A DNA stretch of 64,000 nucleotides from Oscheius tipulae (taxonomy: Eukaryota > Nematoda > Chromadorea > Rhabditida > Rhabditidae), in NCBI GenBank assembly GCA_037178975.1, contig JASJZH010000001.1, positions 7,858,501 through 7,922,500 on the forward strand, given 5' to 3'. Each line of letters begins with the position of its first letter. The first letter of the stretch is position 1. Position numbers and translations under genes: made by a program. This document shows, piece after piece, positions 34,813-45,779 of this stretch. The notes below the pieces were generated by a model. It was not told the DNA's origin. It searched no databases and saw only the letters and a program-made list of their open reading frames with translations.

Positions 34813-37409
34813 ATGACTAAACGAGCCGAGGACGAAATTGAGGACTACGTCTGGTCGAGAGTGAAGCAGAAAGACTATCTACAGCGGTAAATTTGCTCAT
34901 TTTATCTCCACAAAACATTTTAGCGTCATCAATGCCGACAGCAAAGAGCTCGACTCGATTCTGAAGCGAGTCAGTCAGATCGACGAGACTCTGAATCGCC
35001 AGCTGCGCAAAGGAGTCGAGGAGAATCTGTCGCGCCTTCTCGAGCAGACGACAGCCCTGGAAGCACTCGACAAGACACAGAGAGGGGTCCACGACGAGAT
35101 GAACGACGTTTTCCATACCTGTGATCGGTATTCTATTTTTTTAGGCCTTCTTTAGTACATATTCTCAGATTTGCTCGTGATTTGGACACTCTCCTCGGCC
35201 AGTACAAGGACCAAACGAGGAAAATGGAGCATATTGTGAAGGTGAAAAACATTCTCTCGGATGCCATGAGGTAATCTCCCACGTTTTTTTACCAATTTCA
35301 TCTCGATGCAGATGCGAAGACCTAATGGATTCTCTGGACAAACGAAGTGAATTGGTCAAAAGATCCGAGATCGTCTGTGAGATTCGAGGTATCGTCAGCG
35401 ACGCTCCCGAACTTGGGCAGCTCGTCTGGCTCAAAGATACTGTAGGTCCGAGACTGAAGGCGGCCGAGAATGAAGTAAGAAACATGTTGCCGAATAATAA
35501 TCACAATGTTCAGGTTCGCAGGGCCGCTGCCGATGATCTGAAAAGAGGATTGGTTAGTCTGAATGCATCTCTGGTTGGATCAGCTATTAAGGCTCTCACG
35601 AATTTAAATGTTCTTGAAGGTAATTTCCTTATTAATCGATACTAAAACCCGATTCAGCCGAGTTGGAAGTCCAATTGCAATCCTCAGCTGCCGAGGTCGA
35701 CACCAAACTAGCCGAGCTCTCTTCATCGCCCGACTCGACCCGTATTCTGCCGATTTGCATTAACACAATTCATTCGAATCTCGAGCAATGTATGCTCCTA
35801 GGTAGCCTATAGCATAAATTACACAAAAGACCTCATTTAGGACCCACGTATATGTCTCGTTTCTCTGAGAAACTTGCTCGTAGCATCAGAGCCCGAATTC
35901 ATCTGGATTGCAGCTTCCGTCTCAGGTTTGCCTTCCATAAATACCAAAAAACGATCAGAATCATTTCAGATTTGTCCAGCAAATGGGCCGAATGCTGAAT
36001 TCGAGGCCAGAATGCTCACTCGGACCGCTGGAAGATTCGCTGCGCCCTCTCAAGAACTCAATTCTGTCGCAGTCCCTTCAGAAGCTATACTCTCTGATCG
36101 AAAAGCACGACTTCTCATCCGGACACGCTAATGCCTTTGTAGAAATCGTATGTTTTCTTAGAAAGCGAAATGACCGATCGTTTTTCAGCTGAGCTCAACA
36201 TTTGAGGAAGAAACTTCCAAGGTCGACTTTGATTCGGATCTCAAGGAGGAAATGCAGAAAAATATCAAAAAGAGCATTGAGATGGTGGCTAAGAGGCTGG
36301 AAATGGAGACCAAGCTGGAGCCCGAGAATCTTCTCTTTGGTACCGTTTTTTGACTACCATTCATGACAGAAATGAGTTCAGGAGACCGTCTGACAGCCAG
36401 CCAGTTGACGAACTATCGTCTCCTCCAGTCGGCCAATGCTCTCGCCGCGCGATGGTCCAATCACAGCACTCCGTTGGCAAACTACCAGGAGGAGGTTATT
36501 TCCACGATTCTAGGCTCGATGAGGTCAAGTGTCAGGACCATTTTGTCGACTATGCACAAGGAGGCCATAGTGCGGAAGGAGATCTCGCCCTATATGCAGG
36601 TATATTGTCCTATATAACCTTCAAACGAACTATTAGGAGCTCTGCGATTTTCTGCGTCGAATTCTTCTCCATTGCTCTCATATGGGAGCTGCAGCTCAAC
36701 AATCCGTGGCCCTTCATAACATGGCCGATTTTGTGCTGGAGACGTTCTTGCTTTATGCCACGCTACTTCGTCCGCTCAGTCAGGCAATCCGAGAGCAGCT
36801 GCATTCAGATTTCAATAGGTTCGTGTCTTATGGATACTGGATTCCAGTGATCGATCCACCTTGGCAGAAAACAGAATGCCCATTTTTTCACGTTAAGCAC
36901 AAGTTGTATCTGGAGCGAGACTATTGCCCCGCAGAACGTGTTTTGGGCTTCACTGGCATACAACTCTTACAAAAAATAACAACTTGGATTACCACAAAAG
37001 GCCTATTTCCAGACTGTACATGATGCTTGCCGAAATCGGCTTCGGAGGACGTTTCCCCGATCCGCCTCTTCTCGGCACCCTGTTCACCGCCGACCTGCCA
37101 AATATTCCCAGTCAGGTGCCAAATTGGGCCGCGACTCATGTTCTCATCTGCGCCAGTCCCGCCTCACTTGTCAGCCCGCAGGAGTCGGTCGAATGGACGG
37201 TTAGTCTTTTTTATTTTCTACCACTCTCAAGCTCACAGATAGACGAATACGTCTCGTGGTGTGATAGTCACACGGATCTGGAGCGAATGACCTTTCTCAA
37301 TACCCTGCTGACCTCGTATTCGTCATCCGTCGTGGCTAAAGGCGAACTGGAATACGTGCCCTTCTATCCGCATCTCACGCAAATCATCAACCAATCGATG
37401 CAATTGTAA
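34813..37409 (+). CDS. COG5: Conserved oligomeric Golgi complex subunit 5
   Basis: Subunit of the COG tether (lobe B) that holds retrograde vesicles at the Golgi. The ATG at 34813 directly follows a GTTTAG acceptor, and the stop TAA is 37407-37409. The N-terminal exons have the COG5 pattern of coiled coil: SILKRVSQIDETLNRQLRKG then LLEQTTALEALDKTQRG, followed by KMEHIVKVKNILSDAMRCE. The C-terminal part matches the family too: DFVLETFLLYATLLRPL.Q..REQLHSDFNR, VPNWAATHVLICASPASL..PQESVEW, and EYVPFYPHLTQIINQSMQL near the end. About a dozen short introns. The gene starts 150 nt after the EF-Tu stop on the same strand. Confidence 0.85.
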
Positions 37410-37594
37410 AGCCTGGTGTTGGACTTCTTTTAACCCTCTTTTTCTTCTTTATATTACTCGGGTACATATGTGATTGTAAATTGGGTGTAATAAAGTATGT
37501 ATCTAAAAGTTAGTATAAAGAGTAGTGTAAAATGCACAATTATACCAGTTTTTCTTGCTTGATAGTCTGTTTACTTCCCTTCTTGCCGGCCGCA

Positions 37595-38472
37595 ATGACG
37601 TCAGAGCGCCCTGAAGCATCCGATGACGAATGGGAGGAGACGGTCCTCGTGGCAGAAGTAGGCGTCTGGTAAATATCTAAGAGATTTATTCTGCAGGTAA
37701 ATGGAGTCTTGGACGCGAATTTGGTCCGTCAAGCCGTTGGGCAGGGACATGTCACGCTTCGAAATCCCTCTGAGAGCATGCCTATCCTCCAGGTTGGCAC
37801 GAAAAATATTCATAACAAGTTTTTTTTTTTTTAGATTTCCAACTCTCTTTATACTGGGAAATGGGCGCGGACCGTCGGCACTGACATCATTCTCGAAGCG
37901 GCTGACAATCAAGTAAAGGTGAGCATTCTTCTACCTACTTTGTGACGTTTTTCTGATAAACATTGAACAGTAGTCTTACTTTGTGGCTATTTCAGCAAGT
38001 TGATTGCACTAGTTTGTTTTTGAAAGAAAAAAAAACCGTCCAAAAGGTTGAATTAAGCCTGTAAAAATTTGGCCTAGTAGCTGTTCCACATATGAGCTTT
38101 ATTGGCAGCTGTGTTACGTTTTTTCATTAAAATCAACCATTTTGCCACAAGATCAAAGACCTTTCACCCGTGCGCATCTGCCAAACCACGAAGACGCCAT
38201 TTACGCGATTGCGTATTGGCGCCTCCTCCTCAGCAATCGCTGCCCTCTACTCATTTCGGTCAATACCCAACAACAAAAGCTGCATTCACAAATGTACAAA
38301 GAACTAAGCAGGACTTTTGCAGGTAATCTCAACGACGGACCGATATCTGAAGACGGAAAAAGCCCTCTTGACTGCCAGGACGCCGGATGCGAAGAATGGA
38401 CAGTTGGCGGCAGCAGCACCTCCCACAACCAAGAATAAACAGTCGATGAAGAAGCCAAAAGCGGAGAAGTAG
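37595..38472 (+). CDS. GTF3C6: General transcription factor 3C subunit 6 (TFIIIC tau-55-like)
   Basis: Small TFIIIC subunit that helps RNA polymerase III initiate on tRNA genes. The ATG is 37595. After an acidic start (ASDDEWEETVLVAE) come VNGVLDANLV, MPILQ and SLYTGKWARTVGTDIILE, the triple-barrel core shared by GTF3C6 and its yeast counterpart (ILQ...F.G...TLGT.VIFE). The last exon encodes a polar, Lys-rich tail (YLKTEKALLTARTPDAK ... MKKPKAEK) ending at TAG 38470-38472. A 5' intron with a run of T residues precedes the ISNSLYTGK exon. The exon around 38126-38300 is the least certain. It starts 185 nt after COG5. Confidence 0.72.
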
Positions 38473-38828
38473 ATCGTTCTTCACCACGCCCACTTTACGA
38501 TCTCTTATCGATTTTGTTCTTTTTTCATGAATTCCTACGGGTCAATTACCTTGCTGTAAGCCTTCCCAAATTTTGACTGTATCTCTAGCTACGACCCATA
38601 AATACCCTTTCCCACCGAAAAAAAGGATAAATCCTATGGTTTCCGAACGATTCTCACGTTATATTGGACCGTAAAGTACAATTGCGGTTTTGGCGCCAAT
38701 TGTGTTCGAAATGACCATTGGTAATTCCATAAAGCCACTTTCTATCCACTGTTTTTGTTCCGTCGATAAGAGTTTTGACCTCGTTTTACCTTTCAAATAG
38801 TTGCAGATTGCTAAACTTGTGAATTAAG

Positions 38829-41800
38829 ATGGGTACCAAGAAGGCTGCACGCAAAAAGTCTGAAGATACGCCGGTCGAAGAGACTCCGCCAGCTCGCATG
38901 ACGAGATCTTCGGCTCGCAAGATGTCATGTAAGCATTGTCATTGTATTTTCGCTGAAATCTGCAATTTTAGCAGGTCATATGATCGAAGTTTCGTCCGAA
39001 AGCTCCTCCTCATCGAGAGCGAACAATACAACTTCAAAGAAGGCGCCAAGACGCAGTTCAAGGAAGCCGGTTCAGGATGGTGTTGTGGAGAAATCTGATG
39101 GCATGCCGCCCTTCTCTGTTTGTTTATTACCCGATTCATTGTATAGTGTCTTTTAGACGGGTTTCGTTGAAGCAGCAGAAGATTCGTTCAAGGAACCCGA
39201 AGATCCCGTCTCGAAAGTCGATTACGATGTGGCAGCTTCTGCCTATCGCGAGATCAAGGAGGTTTGGCCTTTGTTGGTGTGTTCATGTATATTTTCAGGA
39301 GGTACTGTCTGAGCCTCCTTCGATGTCCGCAGAAGATGTCCGCCTGGTCAAGGAAGAGTCACACGAAGCCTCCGTTCCGAATGACGACAATCTGGCTGAG
39401 GTAATTTTTTTAAAAACACTCCTACAAGCGAAAACATTTCCAGCAAGTCGAAGCATGTCAATTGGATGAAGTTAAGCAAGAAATGATGAGTCCAGACGCT
39501 GACAGATTCGAACCTCTTGACGAAGTTGAGGAGCAAGAAGTTGAGGCCGCAGCTGAAATGGTAGCGGAAACGGTAGCCTGTCTTCTTTTCTGTTCTAGTA
39601 TCAATTTTTAGTCGAACGACACCGAGGAACACTTGTCCGAGGCTGTGCAAATATACGATGATCTCGAGGAGAGGCCTGAGGTGGATTCTAACGATAATGA
39701 GCTGGCTCCTACTGTCGATGAAAAGCCTGATGTGGATTCGAACGGGCCTCCTGCAATCGAGGAAAAGCCGGTAAACTGACCCCTGGCTTGAAAAATACGA
39801 AAATTCGTAGATTATAACCAGTTCCGAGGCTCGAGAGGGGAAGCCGAATGTTGGAAGAGCCTCGACTCCCCCTCCGTCTCTTCTGATCGAGAACCTTTCG
39901 TCTCCAAGCCGTTCAGCGCTTCTCTCACCTTCTGGTTCTAAACTCGTCGATCTGGAACGCTCTCCTCGTCCACCGGTTGATCCTGAAGTAAGTTTTGAGA
40001 CTCAAAACTCTCCTGAAGTAGTCTTTTTTTTTTTTAATTTCAGGAGGTTGAGAGTTCAGAGCTTTTCAAAAGACAGCAAAAATGTCAGTCGGATGACACA
40101 CATTACACCGTTTCTCTCCATTATAAGAGCACGCTATACGATCCAGTTTTTTCATAACTCGCTGCGTTTAAACTTTGGGTCCTTCTTAATTTTTAGAGCA
40201 ACATTTTAAGCAACTAATCTCCGTGAGTCGATTGAAAATATTGTCGTTGCAGAAGCAGAAACGGCTGACAGCCGAGCTGCAACGGCTAGCTCAGGAGATC
40301 AGCTTTGAGAACACGTTGAAACCTGTTCGACTGCAACAGATTGAAGCTTTCAATCCGTTCAAGCAGTTCACTGCTCCGGCTCCTGCACCAAAGCCAATAG
40401 ACACAAATTGGGCGGATCTGGCAAAAATGTGGATGAAGAGTGCGGAAGACTCTTCCAAGGCCTCAGAACAGCTGGAAGAGATTGAGGCTAAACGGAAGCA
40501 GGAAGAGGAGAGGTTAGCTGAGGAGAAACGTCTGGCTGAGGCGGAGGAGACGCGTAAGGTGAGTAGGAAGGAGAATGGAAACTTTTAGACGCAGTATCCA
40601 CATCATTGCTAGCCATATTGATATGCAAAAAGGTCTTCTCGCTAGTATTCGGGATTGGGTAGACAGCACAGACGGATATATTGCGCAAATTTTCAATTCC
40701 GCACTTCACGCGGCTCTGGTAGACAGATAGCAGACAAGCCACGACAAGATTCTCCATTTGTTCCCCCCACAAATCCGTCATTTTTCAGAAGTTCGAGCAG
40801 GCCAGGGCTATTGCTGAAAAATTGAATCGCTCCATGGCCGTCGTGCCCAAAGTTCAGAAGGAAGTCGAACCAGCAAAGGCCGGTATTATTCTCCTTCTTG
40901 TCCCAATTACATCGTCTTTTTTCAGCTCTTCCGCCTTCGAAGGAAGAAAAGCTAGTCATCGAGATGTCTGAAAAGAAACGCAGCTGCTCTCCGCGTCTTC
41001 GCAAGGAAGTTTCTCGCTCGCACTCCCGTCGAAAGTCTTTGTCTCGAAGCCGTTCCAACTCTCGTCCGAGAGACAGAAAACGCAGTCGGTCGAGGGATCG
41101 AGCTTCCCATCGAGATCGCCATGTTCGAGACAGTTATCTGCCTGCTTCCTACTCGCGCGATCGACGTCCCTACGAGCGTCGCAGCTCAAACCGGAGAGGA
41201 GACAGTTTCCGTCTTTCTCGCTCACCGGACATTCGACATGAACGTAAGAGAAGAAGCAGGAGCCCGTTGCGATCTCCGCTGCGCAACAGATCGCCTCTTC
41301 GAAGTTGCAATCTATGTTGGTCTTGTTCCTTTTTCTTTCGCAAGCACAATTTTCAGCTGCTAATGAGACCGTGATGAAAGAAGAGCCCGCAATGAAACCG
41401 GAAGAAGTAGAGAAGACTAAACCGCCTACTGTAACTGCTGAAAAAGCCGAACCTCCTCCTCCGATACCCTTCTATCAGACGATCGAGGAGCTCATCTATC
41501 TGGACGATAAAGTCACGAAGAACGGAAAACGCGTCAAACGAGCCTTGGAAAAGACTATCGAGTATGCTGAAATCTTTTTAACGACAAAAAGACAATTTAA
41601 GATGTGACTGTCACGTGAAAAACCTGAACTGCTCCGACGATCGCTGTCTCAATCGACAGATGCTCCTCGAATGCCGCACGTGCCGCGCTCCAAACTGTCA
41701 GAACCAGAAGCTACGATTGGTTCGTTCTCTATCCCGATTCTCTTGAACAAATCGGAACAATTTTAGAAGCAATACTCGGCTGTTGAGCCTTTCTACACGG

Positions 41801-44800
41801 GACCGTTCAAGGGTTTCGGTCTACGTGCCAAGGAGCAAATCCGGCGAAATCAGTTTATTATTGAGTACATTGGAGAAGTGGTCACTAACGAAATTTTCAA
41901 CGAGCGCATCAAGAAGTTGGCTCTTTAGACTCCTTATAATAATAGTTGCTCAGATATTCTAAGGACCCGAATCACACCCATCATTACATCTTTGAGATGG
42001 GGCGCAAGCTCATCGACGCCTCTGTCAAGGGTAATGTCTCCAGATTCATCAACCATAGTTGCAATCCGAACGCCGTCTCGCTCAAGGTATGCTCTTTGTA
42101 GTCATCTTACAAAATGTATTTAGTGGGCTGTGCCAAAAAGTCCCCAAGACTGCAGTAGAATCGGCTTTTTCGCCTGTCGCGATATTCTTCCCGGAGAGGA
42201 GATCACCTTCGATTATCACTTTCAGAACTATGGGTCAGTTGGTTCTTTTTGACAGTACAAAGGCCAGATTTTCAGCAAAAAGGCTCAAACATGTCATTGT
42301 GGGGCCGTGAACTGCAAGGGAACGATCGGAAATGTGGTCGATGACGGCGAGGACTCGGACGAGGATGAAGAAGACGAAGATGAGGAGGAGGAGGATGACG
42401 AGAAGGAGCCCGAGACGGAAGAGGAAAAGAAGCAGCGCGAGCTCGAAGAGGAACAGAAGGAATGGGAGAGCCAGCGTAAGATCAACGAGATCATTTCGGC
42501 TGCCAAAATTCCCAAGAACAAGGCGGGCGCCTGGGCCAATCGTGTGGTCAAGAATCTTGTTAGTTTTCTTGTCTGCTTCACCTAGAACCAAAACAAATTC
42601 AGGTACACATTGTGGAAGTCGGTTACAAGATGCGCGTGTTGAGTTTTGTGAGGAACACGGAACAGAACTTCTACCAGCTGCTCAAGAGGAAAAGTCTCTT
42701 CGATGTGTTCGCCTCCTGGCTCTCACCATCCGACTGGTCCAAAGACGATATGGAGCTCAAGTTGGAGGTTATCCGTCTCCTCGCCGACTCCGAAACCGAC
42801 TCTTCTCACGTGAATCAGGCTTCGGTTTGATCATTTTAAAAAGACAGAACTAAAGAGTTACTCTAGGGCTGGACCGATCTGTGCTGTCAGAGCATCGAGA
42901 AGTTGGCCAGCGCCGAGGTTCCGTCCGTCTTGGCCGTCAGAGATACGATGGATTCGATGTTGGACTACCTGTGCGGCAAGAAGGACGACGATGAGGAGGA
43001 TTCGGAAAAGGTGAACCATTTTTCTTAATAGGCAGTAAAAATACTTTCAGATGACGAGTGAGAGTCTCTTCGAGTCGGTCCGGAACACGGCCAAGGAGCT
43101 AATCGAGAGCAAGAAGTTTGCCGATGAGAAGCGAAAATGCGCTGTCTCCAAGTTCCGTATTCCCAAAAAGGTTTGTCTCTCTTTTTACTGCTGAAAATCA
43201 CAGACATTTAGGTCAAGCAGGAGCGTGAAGCAGCTGCCGAGAATCCCGCATCAGCTTACGAACAGCAGGCCAAGAAGGAGGATGTTCATCGCTCGGAGCG
43301 CCGTGAGAACTTCTACTTCCGTTCCGAGCACTGGCGATTCGGAAAGCGCTATGACGCGCCGCAGTACGACCAGCGATTCGGAACGAAAAGACGCTACGAC
43401 TCGCAGCCCTATCTCGCTAATAGAGTTTGTTTCTTTTCCAGAATTCTGTTTGATTCCTATTCAGCACGTCGATTGCAAACGAAGCCGAGTAGATACGTAT
43501 GATCCGGCCCGAAAGCTCGAACGATTTGACCGCTACAGGGATCCGTACAAGGATCAATACCAGGAGAGAAGACGTCATGACGAGGGTGGTGCTGGTCGTC
43601 CCCGAACCCCACCGGAAAGACCGCCATCTCGTGGTCTGCTGGGTGACGGCCCCAAACACCTTTCTTTTCCCGTAGAACCAGAGGACATGGAACTGTCGGA
43701 CAGCGGCTCGCCTGGCCCAGAGGTCGTCCCACTGCCTTCATGTTCTGCTCTCAGCGTGTGTCCAGAAGTCAAGCCTGTGTCTGAAAATCCTCTCGAGATT
43801 CGCTGCTCTTCCGTTCAAGGTTTGGCCCTTTCACAATTTCAATAATGTGATTGCTCAGACCGTAATTTCCTCGGTCCTCCCACCAATCTACAGCTTGTCT
43901 TCTCCTGGATCTTGAATGCTTCCGAAGACGCCGTCTATCAACATTTACGTGCCTTTTCCGACGTTGACAGGAAGTTAGTTCTTTCTCCCTGTGAATCCGC
44001 TAAAAATCGGTTTCAGGAAGGCCGAGGATGCTTTCAACAAGGGCGGTAAGATTGTTCGCAAGATCTACAGAGATCTGGAACGTGACAAGAAGCAGAAAGC
44101 TGAAATCGAGGCACAAGAGACCAAAAATATGCTCATCTTCGCCGAGTGCTCTCAAAAGGCCATGTATGGAAAGCCCGTTCCGAAGCCTCCGCCACCACCC
44201 CCGCCGCCGAATCGCTATTTCCGAGTGAAAAATCGTTGTTTGGAGGCCGGATCCAAGGAGTACTACTACTTTTGCAAGGTGACTTGAAGAGTTCTTTTTC
44301 GTGCTATAACTTCAAGTTTAGCACAGCAACGAGACAGTATGGGAGCTCCCGGAGGGCGAAGGTTTCGACGACTACGAGGAAGTCGCTCCACAGCCAGATT
44401 CGTCTGCCGATGTTGTCGAGGTGATTATATCTAATTTCCATCTGGAAAAAGGTCATCTAAGGTGCCTGTTCGTGGTGAAACGCTGTTCCGATCAGCTTCG
44501 AGGGCCTCGCTTGGCTCAAAATCCGATGAGCGTCCGAGCTCTCGCAACAGTCTCCTGGAGTCGACATCTCGACCGGAATCGCGCAATTCCGTTGTCAGCT
44601 CCAAACCGGAGATTGTGAAAGAGGATGGCTCAAAGAAGAAGCATTCTCACGAGACGGTACACGGAACTCGCCCTACGCGTGAGGTTAGTTCGAAACAAAC
44701 TTTGTTGTTCTTTCTCGGAATGTTGAATGCGTAGGATTCGCGTCATCGAGCAGCAAATTTGCTGCTCGTCTCCAAGTATATTGTGGATTTTATAATTAGT

Positions 44801-45496
44801 CCTTAGAAAATACAGGGTTGCCTCCGTCACTCGAGGATAACATAAGATGAGTGTTCTAAACTTCTGTTTAAACTTCACTGTTTTGCGGTAGTAGCTACCT
44901 GCTTCATGGGCAGAATACGAAAAAAAAATTACTTAAAGTTATTCGAACTTCTGTCGTATAGTTTGAGTGGCGGTTCTTAGCAATTGCTAAATAAGTTGTT
45001 CAAATCTCTAAATATGATTGATAATTCTAGCACAGCTCAAAATGCTACGTAGTGGTACTTATGAAAAAATTAGGCCTCGTGCGGGACCCCTTGTCCCTCG
45101 GGTCCAAACCCCTAAGCGGTTTCCCTACTATCATACTGGTAGAGCATCATAAAAGACTTGAAACTGGATTTGTACATTTTCAGGAGTTCGGCAAGGCGAT
45201 CCAGAAGGCTGTACAACCGGTGATGTGGGAAGCTCTTCGTTCCATCATGTTCGCCACGACGGAAAGACGCAATTGGCTGCTGAAGCAGGTCACCAAGGAG
45301 ATGGTTAAAAGAGAATCCGTTCGTCGTGATTGCACCTGGATGGTCACGTCGGAGGTCAAGAAAAGAGTCAGTTTTTATTATTTCAAATTTAAACTGGAGC
45401 GTTTAGATTATAAGCTATACTGCCCGCTTCATGGAGCGCAAGTGTCAAAATGGTGGACAGGATCTCTTCAAGGGCTACAAGGAGAAGACGCAATAA
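38829..45496 (+). CDS. SETD2: SETD2-type histone H3K36 methyltransferase
   Basis: Methylates H3 lysine 36 co-transcriptionally. The ATG is 38829. The N-terminal third is acidic and low complexity, then Lys/Glu-rich helices (RLAEEKRLAEAEETRK), then a strong RS domain at about 40990-41290 (SRSHSRRKSLSRSRSNSR). The AWS domain has CDCHVKNLNCSDDRCLNRQ; SET has GFGLRAKEQI, IIEYIGEVV, RFINHSCNPNA and EITFDYHF; post-SET has CHCGAVNCKG. Then an acidic run (DEDEEDEDEEEEDDE), a TFIIS-N-like helical region (NFYQLLKRKSLFDVFASWL), a WW-like segment (YYYFC joined to HSNETVWELPEGE) and a C-terminal SRI-like domain (ALRSIMFATTERRNWLLKQ to GYKEKTQ), which binds the phosphorylated polymerase tail. Stop TAA 45494-45496. 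About 20 exons; one intron (44.69-45.18 kb) is long. Confidence 0.88.
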
Positions 45497-45779
45497 CGGG
45501 TTTCCCTACTTTACTTAATCTCTCTTTTTTTTCCATCAACGATCTCGACTCTCTCCCTCTCTCTGCCCCCTAATTCCAAAACTCATCTGATCTCGTCTCC
45601 CCGAGTTTGTTTTCTTTCTATGTTTTTAATTTTTCTGATATTCTAGGATTCATCTTGTAAAGTTAGGTAAAGAACTAATAAAAGGACTGTTTGCATGTTC
45701 ACGTTTTGTATCTTTGGTCTCTTGCGTCCAGTTTTTCCTGCCTATTTTGCGCCGTATTCATCCAATCGAAACTAGCCAG

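Noticed and set aside
42235-42591. Leu/Ser-rich minus-strand frames opposite SETD2
   Set aside because: They are the reverse of the acidic Glu/Asp repeat codons in SETD2 and have no support of their own.
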